Below, one piece after another: positions 55,726 through 64,000 of a DNA stretch of 64,000 nt (position 1 is the first letter of the stretch; every line of letters begins with the position of its first letter). Source of the stretch: Orychophragmus violaceus (Eukaryota; Streptophyta; Magnoliopsida; Brassicales; Brassicaceae); the NCBI GenBank assembly GCA_030180135.1, contig CM058239.1, positions 109,215,318 through 109,279,317 on the forward strand, given 5' to 3'. Position numbers and translations under genes: made by a program. The notes beneath the pieces were generated by a model. It did not search any database, was not told the origin of the DNA, and saw only the letters and a list, made by a program, of their open reading frames with translations.

Positions 55726-56421
55726 TCTATACTATTAAAATAGAAGAAAATTAAATATACCATTAGTTTTCTGGTTAATTCCAAGAGATACAATTTAATT
55801 TATTAATTAATTTTAAAAATTCATTAAGATCGTAAACGTTTTACCATTTATTCTTAATTTTTTTACATTTTTTTCTAAAATAGACGTAGATAAATACTAA
55901 ACACTTATTTTCTTACTTTCCCAATTTTTTTACTATAAAGTATAAAACTATAAATTATATAAATTTTTTTATAAAAAAATTGCAAGTCTAAAAAAAACAT
56001 TCCAAACATAAATAAAAATATACTTAACATTACTTATATTTGGATTAATAATATATATTCACCACCATATTACAAATACGCTTTATATATTATACTAATT
56101 ACTGCATAAAGATAAAAATGCTCAAATCTTTAGCAAATAATAGAATGTGTGTTTTAAAAACAAGTTAGATTACTTTTACAAATATAAATCTACATGTTAT
56201 AAAAAAAAATTTGTCCGTCCTTAGCGTGGATCATTATCAATTACAAAAAAATAAAATAAAAAATAAACTATATAAAACATATATATATGTTTAATATATC
56301 TCAAACATCTAAATTTAATATTAATAATATGTTATAAAAACATATTATTATTTACAAATATATTATTTATATAAAAAATATTAATAAACATCAAAACAAA
56401 GATCGGCGGGTCAAAATCTAG
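55726..56421 (+). mobile_element. Short non-autonomous Helitron
   Basis: Starts TCTATACTATTAAAATAG after A and ends GCGGGTCAAAATCTAG followed by T. The end hairpin has degenerated (only GCGGG remains). 696 bp, no frame. Confidence 0.75.
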
Positions 56422-57180
56422 TTAAGTGTTATTTGAAAAACAATTGAGATTTGATATTTATACATCTCAATATAAATTATAAATTATAAATTATCAGAAA
56501 ATGTGAGTAGTCTAAGAAACACTTATTTTCAGATAAAAATCAAAATATGTGTACATGTCATTTGAATAATAAAAATATTATGAGTAAGCTGAAATAATTA
56601 TTATAGAAATTACGTTTTTAAATTACAAAATAAAACAATGTTCAAATGCACATGTTTAGTTATTTTATTTATTAAAATGAATTAATAGTGTCTATATTTA
56701 AAATAAAATAATTTAATACTACAATAACATATAACATTAACTCTTTAAAAAACTGTAAAAATAAATCATCACATTTATACCAATATCAAAACAAAATACA
56801 TGATATATTATATTGTTCTCTTGCCACTATTTATAACCATCTCAATATATATAATTCAATTAGTAACAATAGCAATTTTAATAGTTAAAAACACTTAATT
56901 TATATTGTTTATCAATTTTTGAATTTTTATTATAAATATACAAAGAAACATAAACCCAATAAAAGATCTTAAATTTCCTAAAATCTCCAATAAAATCTTC
57001 AAAATCCTCTAAATCTATATCCAATAAGACCCATAACATAAATCAGTGTAAAATATAATAAATCCCTTTGGGCCCCCGGGTCATTGCACCGACAGTCATC
57101 CCTCATAAAGCCGGCTCTGGACCTAAGCTTAGTAGGGTTTACGAAGCCGCTGCAGGCATCCAGGGTTTCAAAAGTTTAAT
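56422..57180 (+). promoter_or_regulatory. AT-rich flank, then 5' flank of the F-box gene
   Basis: 56422-57035 is AT-rich and ends with a Harbinger-like terminus CCAATAAGACCC. From 57068 composition rises: GGGCCCCCGGG and TAGGGTTT (57133-57140) resemble site II and telo-box promoter elements often found near plant transcription starts. The start site itself is not determined. Confidence 0.4.
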
Positions 57181-58332
57181 ATGTCGATTCGTGGGAACGA
57201 AGAGAGCTCTATTAAGGAGAATAAGAAGAAGAGACCTCGTGGTTTCGAGGATTTTGCGAATGACGTTGATGATAGTAATATATGGTCAAACCTACCAGAC
57301 AATATTTTACTCGATGAGATTCTAACTAGAGTTCCACCGTTTACGATCTTTCGTTTTCGTCGCGTTTGCAAAAGATGGAATTCGATTCTCCAAAATTCCA
57401 AGTTTCTAAATCGTCACTCGACGTCGTCTCATGTGCCTTGTCTTCTCACATTAATGTTTAAGAACTCGAGGAGGCCAGAATATTTCTTATATGACTTCGA
57501 CTTCGCCACTGAGTACAAGATTACGTTCGATTTCTTGAGTCTCTCGTGGCACCGTTTCTGGTTAGTCGGTTCTTCAGGTGGTCTAGTTTGTTTTGCCGGG
57601 TACTTTGATCACGGCGGGTTAACAACTTTAGTATGTAATCCTTTAACAAAGAAGTCGAGGCTTTTACCGCGTATGAACGATACTAGTGGCCATACGAGAG
57701 AACTGATTTTTGTTGCGGATCGGTTAAAACAATCATTCAAAGTCATAGCTCATGGGGATGAATCGGTGCCTACTGAAGTTTACGATTCGAAAACCAATCA
57801 ATGGTCTTTACATGATACAATGATAAAGCCGGATTCGTTGGAATTAGCGGTGGGTTACTGTGATGATTCCCGGTTATATATGAAAAATTTGTCGTCACCA
57901 TCCGGTTTAAGGATGTATCGGATCGATACCGGAGAATGGGAAACTCTTACACCAGACGAAATCCCATCGAGTTTGTCGGATTCTTATTTGGTTTCCGGGT
58001 CGGGAAAGCGGTTGTTTCTTGTTACTAGGGTTTTCAACTGCGTTAAGATATGGGAGTTTGATCATTACAAACAAGAAGTTGTTTGTTGGGATGAGATTTG
58101 TAAGATGCCAGAAGAGCATTTAAAGGATCTTTTGGGAGATGTGTCGGTTAGGAGTTTTGAGTGTTTTGGACAAGATGGTTTTATTTGTTTCAGGTCCCGA
58201 AGTCAAGGAAAAGCGATTTCCTTCCATGTCGATAAGAAGATTTGGTCTTGGGTTATTGGGTTTGAAAGAGCTCTACGGTCATCTGCCAATCAGTTATGCT
58301 TTTATGAACCAAGATTTGATGCTTTTGTTTAG
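57181..58332 (+). CDS. F-box protein, kelch/beta-propeller-like C-terminus
   Basis: 383 residues in one exon, the only intact host protein gene in the window. A basic acidic-rich leader (residues 1-33) precedes an F-box at about 34-75: WSNLPDNILLDEILTRVPPF, then FRRVCKRWNSILQNSKFL. Such domains bind the SKP1-like subunit of SCF ubiquitin ligases. The rest has the repeated strand pattern of plant F-box/kelch-type proteins (VGSSGGLVCFAG, LVCNPLTKKSRLLP, VYDSKTNQWSLHD, MYRIDTGEWETL, FHVDKKIWSWV), presumably the substrate-binding propeller. ATG 57181 is the first in frame after the promoter-like zone, and the stop is TAG at 58330-58332. Target and pathway are unknown. Members of this family vary rapidly, so I give no symbol. 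Confidence 0.9.
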   Translation: MSIRGNEESSIKENKKKRPRGFEDFANDVDDSNIWSNLPDNILLDEILTRVPPFTIFRFRRVCKRWNSILQNSKFLNRHSTSSHVPCLLTLMFKNSRRPEYFLYDFDFATEYKITFDFLSLSWHRFWLVGSSGGLVCFAGYFDHGGLTTLVCNPLTKKSRLLPRMNDTSGHTRELIFVADRLKQSFKVIAHGDESVPTEVYDSKTNQWSLHDTMIKPDSLELAVGYCDDSRLYMKNLSSPSGLRMYRIDTGEWETLTPDEIPSSLSDSYLVSGSGKRLFLVTRVFNCVKIWEFDHYKQEVVCWDEICKMPEEHLKDLLGDVSVRSFECFGQDGFICFRSRSQGKAISFHVDKKIWSWVIGFERALRSSANQLCFYEPRFDAFV

Positions 58333-58747
58333 GTGTAAGAATTTGAGGAAGCTTATAATTAATTCGGGGAAAGACTTTTTATTTTCATTTGTTATTGTTA
58401 CTGTTTTCTTAAGATAATAACTAAACATAGAACAACCATTATTCAATGACAAAGGGATAATATACAATAAGAGACAAGGGGCGGTAACATGATCCCACAA
58501 AGGAGTCCGAAAATCTCAAGTACAAGTTTAAAAGTTACATAAGCTTTAAATCTCTACATGCTCTAGAAAGATGTTAACATTTTTATCCTTGAAGGCTTGG
58601 AGAGAAATGAAAGGAAACGATAAGCCATAGGTTGATCAACAAAGAGGAAAAATCAGAGCAAGAAATGAGTTTGCATATATCTTATAGAAAAGATTTGAGA
58701 ACATAAATGTACATAAATGATCAACAAAGGCTCCTCTGTTCGGGATA
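58333..58747. other. 3' flank of the F-box gene
   Basis: Probable 3' untranslated region, then noncoding. 58585-58700 is homologous, inverted, to 39483-39548 plus 40154-40202. Confidence 0.5.
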
Positions 58748-59040
58748 TTATTGGCTTAGAATGCAAGTGAAATTAAAGCTTTGCCTTTTTTTAAATGATT
58801 TTTGAGACAGCTTTTGTCCGTTGCTATCATTACATTCACAACTACTTGATTCCAATGTTACTTGGGACTTTAGATCTGTAGGAGTGTAGCTGAATCTTGA
58901 CTTCTCTGTGTAAAGGTTCATGAACAGTGACAGTTTCCTCAAGAATTTGAAGTCAGATTTTTGCATCCTCTTTTGCACGTCCATCATTTTCAGGAGTGAC
59001 TGGTAAGCTCTATCCATTTGCTCTATATGTTTGCTATCAA
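58748..59040 (-). CDS. Possible last exon of an unidentified minus-strand gene
   Basis: Open from about 59040 to the stop near 58748. From the first Met (59017) it is 89 residues. The frame extends upstream (FDSKHIEQ) to a possible acceptor AGCTAG, with CTAATACTAAG as branch-like sequence before it. The beginning (MDRAYQSLLKMMDVQKRMQK, LRKLSLFMNLYTEK) looks like ordinary coding sequence. The end is Ser/Lys-rich. I recognise no family. Upstream exons, if any, would lie beyond the LTR element at 59105-62473, which may have disrupted the gene. Confidence 0.35.
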
Positions 59041-59104
59041 AGGCTAGCTCTTAGTATTAGCCCTGGAACTGGTATTACAATACTGATGCCTTACGTCAAA
59101 TCTT

Positions 59105-59380
59105 TGATAGATTTTGGATAATCGAAGAAAACTTTTATTGATAGAAGAGAACGATTACAAAGAGTAAGGATCACAATCTCATGATGATCGGATCTGTGAT
59201 CTCATTACAATCACCCAGGCTCATATCGCCATGGTCAAACAGTTCATAAATCGCATGATCTGGAAGTAAACGATGGAGTCTTCTACTTATACTCATCTCT
59301 CAGCCTTCAACAGTGAACCTTTGTTCCATCTGGAGTTTTTACTCTTCTCTTCTCAAGTCAATGTCCACGTAAGCTTATCA
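59105..59380 (-). repeat. Gag-only element 3' LTR
   Basis: 276 bp. One G shorter than its partner (TTTGTTCC against TTTGGTTCC). Confidence 0.93.
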
Positions 59381-61249
59381 ATACATCCTCCTTTAAAAAT
59401 AAGCTTGCCCACAAGCTTCTAATGTGGTAACTTATGTCTGAATTCCTTATAAGTGACCATAAGCTACTTCAAGACTTGGTAGAACAATCCCAGCGGCACT
59501 AGAGCTTGTTGAAGGCATCTTTGATCAAATGTTCAAACACCCTTCGTTTATACTTGAACCTCCTTGATTTGTAAAGCTTTTTCCATTTCATCTTATGTTG
59601 GATGACCTTTGATCTCTATCAAATTGCCTCTTTCTTTAAGCACTTCTAACAACCAATGTGTAGTCACTTCTTTGTCCCTCTGTTTTCTATAATCTGGAAG
59701 TAGTCTCATACCTACTCCCTCCTTCGAAAACAAGCTTGACCTCAAGCTTGAGTTGATGAAATTGATGGAGTATATCCCATGACAAACTCCATAATACTGT
59801 AAATATGTTCCTCTGTCTGCAATTGAATTATGCCTCTATCTTAAAGACACTCTTATCAGCCTCTTCTCCCCATCATAACCAAACAAACATTTGAACTTGT
59901 TCTTCCATCGATGCCACAAATGACAAAAACTGGTTTTAGTCTCATGCGCAATACAAATCCAAGGTTTTTGAATTCTGCTCATCTCCTTGAATGTCAGCAA
60001 TTCATGTGCTGTGTAAGCCTTTTGAAATTTCCTTGAATATTCCGTGAAGGATGCACCCTGAATATGAATCAATAACACCTCCATTTCTGTACTCAATAGA
60101 CGATTCATCCCTGTATAAAGCAGCAGATTTCTTTTCTCTGGTTGAGCATGTGTAAGCTGTTAAAACGCTTGTAACAATCACTGTGCAATCAGTTCTGTCT
60201 CTTCATTCTCTTTTCTCAGATACTTGTCGAGAACATCAGTTTTCCACTCTGTTGAAAACCCCACATTAGCTCATCCAATGTCAACCAGCAAGTAATTATT
60301 CTCTGATATACTTCCACCCTTGAAAACAAGCTTGCCCTCAAGCTTGAGCTGATGAAAGTGATGAGATTAGTCCCATGACAAGACCAAAATGGATGCAAGT
60401 CTGTTATGATGCCTGCAACTTGTTCCAATGCCCATAATGAAGCCTGAGTTAACTACTTAAATCGCCATTTATGCTTCACCTTGAAGTTTCCTTCATCAAG
60501 TATAAATTGGTGTAACTCATGTGTGGCACGGTTCTTCCCCATTTTGTACATATTCATCTGTCTTATCTTGTGTGTATGAAGAATCTCTGGAGAACTGACC
60601 ACATTTAACACAATTATGTGTTCACTAAAACGTCCATGCTATGTAGTCAAGGCTTCTTCATCTCTGTTTTGTCCAAATGTCACCTTCCAAAGAAACTGAG
60701 ACGTATTGGAGTGTTGCAACCACCGATAGCTTTGAATTGGTTTCTTCTGTTTTATTCTTCCAACACTGATATGTGAATACACAGTGTTGTACTTGTGCAA
60801 TTTGTGCCTTCTAGAAATCAGTTTATGTGGAGTTTGTGACCAGAGTTGATGTTGTTTCCTTCCTTTGAATTTGAATCTCCAAGACTTGGGAAATAACGCC
60901 AGCTTCCTACTCTGTTGTAACTTGAATATGTCTTCCCTTTTCTAAGAAAACAGACCATCTCTGCCAAAATCAGAGCATAGCTCGGCCAAAACAGACATAG
61001 ATTGTGACTGGGATTGATCCTTTGATGCATTTTACGGCATTGCATCTGCTTCCTTACCGGATTCTTCATCTTGTGCTATTTTTGGATTGTATTCTTTGTT
61101 TTGCAAAGATTTGGAAGAAGAATAATTCTGGTGTAGTTCCTCAGATGGGACTAGATTGGTAAAGAAACATGTCTCTCTGTCTCAAGAAGAATATCCATGT
61201 GTGAAACTACTGCATCCATCAAATTCAAGTAACAGCTTGATGGTTGGTG
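59381..61249 (-). repeat. Noncoding interior with repeated 3'-end segments
   Basis: Sequence beside the purine tract, with AAGCTTG-rich imperfect palindromes, appears three times: at about 59390-59420, 59725-59790 and 60310-60385. Each follows a CTCCCTCCTT-like pyrimidine run, that is, a purine tract on the element's sense strand. No frame in 59381-61249 has a recognisable domain. Confidence 0.55.
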
Positions 61250-62026
61250 CTAAATCTCCACTGTTTTCGGAATTGTTGATGGCAAACATATTTGTTGTCC
61301 CGATTTCTGCTCCAGATTTATGCTATGCACAGTTTCATGCTTCAAAAACAAACTATCCTTCCCCACATGTTCTGTGGATTCTATTTCACCTCCCAGCTTT
61401 TCTTTATGATCAGTAACAACAAGTGAATCCTTCTTAAGCTTTATTTCTGCATGTTGAACAGTCACATGACACGATTCTTTCTGATTTACTTCCGGTCGCT
61501 GAGAAATCTTAACTGAACCAAATCGATCCAACAAATTTTGCTTAAACTCAGACCAATCCCTAAATCTTCTTCTGCGCATCATCCCATAGAACCATCAACG
61601 CGGAGCTTCGTCAAGGTACATAAAAACAAGGTCTATTTTTGCCTCATCTTCGTCATGAACAAAGAATCGATCCGCTTGCCCAATCCAACAATCCGGATTG
61701 GTGCCATCAAACAGAGGCAAAGATACGCAATTAGCAACTTCCACACTTATTCCCCGATAACCTAAAGGTACAATATCCTTCCGGTTTTGTTCCGTAACGT
61801 TCTGAGGTACCTGATATTGTGAATGTACAGATTCCGAGGAATGATTCGTGTGAAAATCACTGCCGTTGTGATGCGACCTCATCTTGGCCACCATCGTCAT
61901 ACACAAATCAAGCTTCGCAGTTATTGAATCCATGGTTTCCGTCAAACCGCCGTGAGAATTTGTAACACCACCAACAAATCCCTTGTTTCTCTCCATTTGC
62001 GATGCCGATTCCCCTAAATTCATCAT
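61250..62026 (-). pseudogene. Gypsy-type Gag of the TR-GAG element
   Basis: Reads from ATG 62026. The N-terminal 100 residues are Ser/His/Asn-rich. Then LPLFDGTNPDCWIGQADRFF, EAKIDLVFMYLDEAPR, a TGA where Trp is usual (about 61592-61594), and WFYGMMRRRRFRDWSEFKQN with LLDRFGS, the retrotransposon-gag core. The remaining frame runs to 61250 without a zinc knuckle. The single TGA replaces TGG, a simple G-to-A change. If the protein was ever made, it would supply capsid to particles, with pol from elsewhere. Confidence 0.8.
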
Positions 62027-62183
62027 CGTCCTGTTGATCTTCCCGTCGATTCCTCTAAATCACCTTGATACTCGAAACTCGCCGGTGATAGTTCGAGATT
62101 CGACCGTCTCCAGCTCTTCACCAAGTCCGCCATTCTTCCGGTTGTAATCGTCGTCGACACTCTCTCGTTAGATTTGCTCGTTA

Positions 62184-62196
62184 CTCACCGCACCAA
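62184..62196 (-). other. Primer-binding site, probably tRNA-Phe
   Basis: TTGGTGCGGTGAG follows the 5' LTR on the minus strand. TGGTGCGGTGAG is complementary to the 3' end of plant tRNA-Phe as I know it; the match stops after 12 bases. Confidence 0.55.
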
Positions 62197-62473
62197 TGAT
62201 AGATTTTGGATAATCGAAGAACACTTTTATTGATAGAAGAGAACGATTACAAAGAGTAAGGATCACGATCTCATGATGATCGGATCTGTGATCTCATTAC
62301 GATCACCCAGGCTCATATCACCATGGTCAAACAGTTCATAAATCGCATGATCTGGAAGTAAACGATGGAGTCTTCTACTTATACTCATCTCTCAGCCTTC
62401 AACAGTGAACCTTTGGTTCCATCTGGAGTCTTTACTCTTCTCTTCTCAAGTCACTGTCCACGTAAGCTTATCA
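62197..62473 (-). repeat. Gag-only element 5' LTR
   Basis: 277 bp, partner of 59105-59380. Confidence 0.93.
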
Positions 62474-62478
62474 ATCTT

Positions 62479-63214
62479 CCGCAGAAATTTGCTCTTATTT
62501 GATGGTAACAAAGATTTGTTAATTCTATAAAAAGAGCAACGATGGCTCAGTGTTCTGAAAACGTCATTCCTACTCTACGTGATTACTTAAATTCACAAAA
62601 GCCAGGGGAAGAGGATGAGTTAATTTTTTATCGGACAATTCCAATGAGACCTACAAAAATTGCAAACAAGGCAAAGTAGAGACATGGTTTCTTCAATCAG
62701 GAAAGAAGCAGAAGAAACATATCAGATGCTGAAAAGTTCTCTGTAGAGCAATATTCTTCTTGTGGTTTCTTTGGAACAACAACAACAACAACAGCAACGA
62801 TCAGCTAAGCCTTTAGGGTCAGATATAAACATGGAACCAAGATTGCAGAAGTCATTCTCTGCTAGAATGCAATCTTCAAAGGCAAGCAACCAGTCTTCTT
62901 CTACGAATAGTTCAAAGAAATGGATTCAAGCGTGAACAATTGTCAAGACAGAACAATTTTAGGCCTCGAATGGTACTACGATTCGGCTGTGGTGTGATGA
63001 CCCTAATCATGATCTACCACTGAATGGTATTCCGATTTGACAATGATGCTATTCATTAACTTTTATAAGGTGATTAGTTCTTTACAAATTATGCATCACT
63101 CAAATCGCACCAATATTTTTCTTTCAATTATATAGTTTTGTCCTATTACTAATTACATTAAATTTTGTCATTATTAATTAAAATATATAATTTCATTAAT
63201 TTCGTTTTCAATTT
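62479..63214 (+). other. Gene-like but broken sequence, unidentified
   Basis: 62541-62680 reads MAQCSENVIPTLRDYLNSQK and then FYRTIPMRPTKIANKAK before a stop. 62770-62930 reads a Gln-run (CAACAACAA) and RLQKSFSARMQSSKASN in another frame. It looks like decayed coding DNA on the plus strand with several frame breaks. I cannot name it. 63030-63214 is AT-rich with no feature. Confidence 0.35.
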
Positions 63215-63780
63215 CACGAAAAATTGGAATTTTGCGGTTTTGATGGGAGAATGTTGCGGTTTTGACGGAAAAAACTGAACTTTGCGGTTTTGGCGGAAAA
63301 CAAAATTTTGTGGTTTTGACGGGAAAACGAAATTTTGCGGTTTTAACGGGAAAACTGAACTTTGCGGTTTTGACGGGAAAACTAAACTTTGCGGTTTTGG
63401 CAGAAAATGAAATTTTGCGGTTTTGACGGGAAAACAGAATTTTGCGGTTTTGACGGGAAAATTGAACTTTGCGGTTTTGGCGAGAAAATAAAATTCTACA
63501 GTTTTCTCGGAAAAACGGAATTTTGCAATTTTTGCGAAAAACGAAATTTTGTGGTTTTGGCGGGAAAACAGAATTTTGCGGTTATGACGGAAAACTGAAC
63601 TTTGCGGTTTTGGAGGGAAAAATGAAATTTTGCGGTTTTGGCGGGAAAACAGAATTTTGCGATTTTTGCTGGAAAACTGAACTTTACGGTTATGGCGGGA
63701 AAATAGAATTTTTGCGGTTTTGACGAGGAAACAGAATTTGGCGGTTTTGGCGGAAAATGAAATTTTGTGTTTTTGTTGTG
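63215..63780. repeat. Minisatellite, ~27-bp unit, plus orientation
   Basis: About 20 imperfect units of AATTTTGCGGTTTTGGCGGGAAAAC type, variable at the GGCGGG/GACGGG position. Three carry GGCGGGAAA exactly (63559, 63640, 63694), the complement of the E2F site TTTCCCGCC. Apparent frames are repeat artefacts. Confidence 0.9.
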
Positions 63781-64000
63781 AAACCGCAAAATTTCTATTT
63801 TCCCGTCAAAACCGCGAAATTCTGTTTCCCCGTCAAAACTGCGAAATTCCGTTTTTCCGTCAAAACCACGAAATTTTATTTTCTGTCAAAGCCGCAAAAT
63901 TCTGTTTTCCCATCAAAATCACAAAATTTCATTTTTCCGCCAAAATCGTGAAATTCCGTTATTCCGTCAAAAACGCGAAATTCCGTTTTCCTGCCAAAAC
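63781..64000. repeat. Same minisatellite in inverted orientation
   Basis: From about 63781 the unit appears as its reverse complement (CCGCAAAATTTC..TTTTCCCGTCAAAA) and runs off the window, so the array is a large palindrome of tandem repeats with its centre near 63775-63785. Confidence 0.88.

Larger units (their letters stand above)
59105..62473 (-). mobile_element. Gag-only LTR retrotransposon (gypsy-like, TR-GAG type)
   Basis: 3369 bp with LTRs of 276 and 277 bp (TGATAGATTTTGG to GTAAGCTTATCA), TSD ATCTT (59100-59104 and 62474-62478), a primer site at the right and a purine tract AAAGGAGGATGTAT (minus strand) at the left. The only coding region is gag. By eye the LTRs differ at about six positions plus one indel. 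This layout matches non-autonomous elements described as terminal-repeat retrotransposons with a GAG domain. Confidence 0.9.

Noticed and set aside
63389..63951. Several overlapping frames of repeated Phe-Cys-Gly-Phe and similar
   Set aside because: Pure consequence of the 27-bp minisatellite unit, in all orientations.

Overview
This is plant nuclear DNA, almost certainly from a Brassicaceae species. The signs are Athila-type Ty3/gypsy and Ty1/copia retrotransposons, Helitrons with Arabidopsis-like ends, an F-box gene, a tRNA-Cys gene, and gene scraps resembling plant gamma carbonic anhydrase and cytosolic ascorbate peroxidase. Nothing looks prokaryotic. By eye only one protein gene (F-box, 57181-58332), one tRNA gene (39021-39092) and one intact transposon polyprotein (21440-25417) could be functional. 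Most of the rest is nested or decayed mobile DNA.

Layout. (1) 198-12037: a decayed minus-strand copia element (Copia-A) split inside its reverse transcriptase by a 9-kb plus-strand Athila-like element (928-9958, TSD GAAGG) that lacks reverse transcriptase and integrase. (2) 12.4-30.6 kb: a LINE split inside its RNase H region by Copia-B (15292-30160, TSD ATCAA). Copia-B is itself split inside gag by Copia-C (19916-27738, TSD GTCAG). Copia-C has 673-bp LTRs differing at one position and an uninterrupted 1325-residue gag-pol. (3) 31464-38672: Copia-D (TSD ATTTT), related to B and C but broken by stops and frameshifts. (4) 39-57 kb: AT-rich DNA with tRNA-Cys, hAT and Harbinger-like MITEs, a long inverted repeat, minisatellites and Helitrons carrying host gene fragments. 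(5) 57-64 kb: the F-box gene, a gag-only LTR element (59105-62473, TSD ATCTT), and at the right edge an inverted minisatellite carrying E2F-like sites.

The most striking signal is a paired palindromic module. Two copies of a 14-bp palindrome family with core CGATCG (flanks GTGT/ACAC, GCAT/ATGC or GCAA/TTGC) sit with their cores almost always 21 bp apart, about two helical turns. In one leader they are also 11 bp apart, about one turn. The module recurs roughly 60 times by eye, in the gypsy-type Athila and in three copia elements, but not in Copia-A, the LINE, the Helitrons or the MITEs. It lies in LTRs, leaders and spacers, once inside a gag reading frame, and once as an extra ~60-bp segment in the pol of Copia-B that is missing from its two relatives. 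It could be a shared protein-binding site, an RNA hairpin, or a small transferable cassette. All functional statements about it are inference.

The retrotransposons supply their own replication proteins (capsid, protease, integrase, reverse transcriptase, RNase H). Copia-C could mobilise its defective relatives B and D in trans. The Athila-like element would need pol from an autonomous relative.
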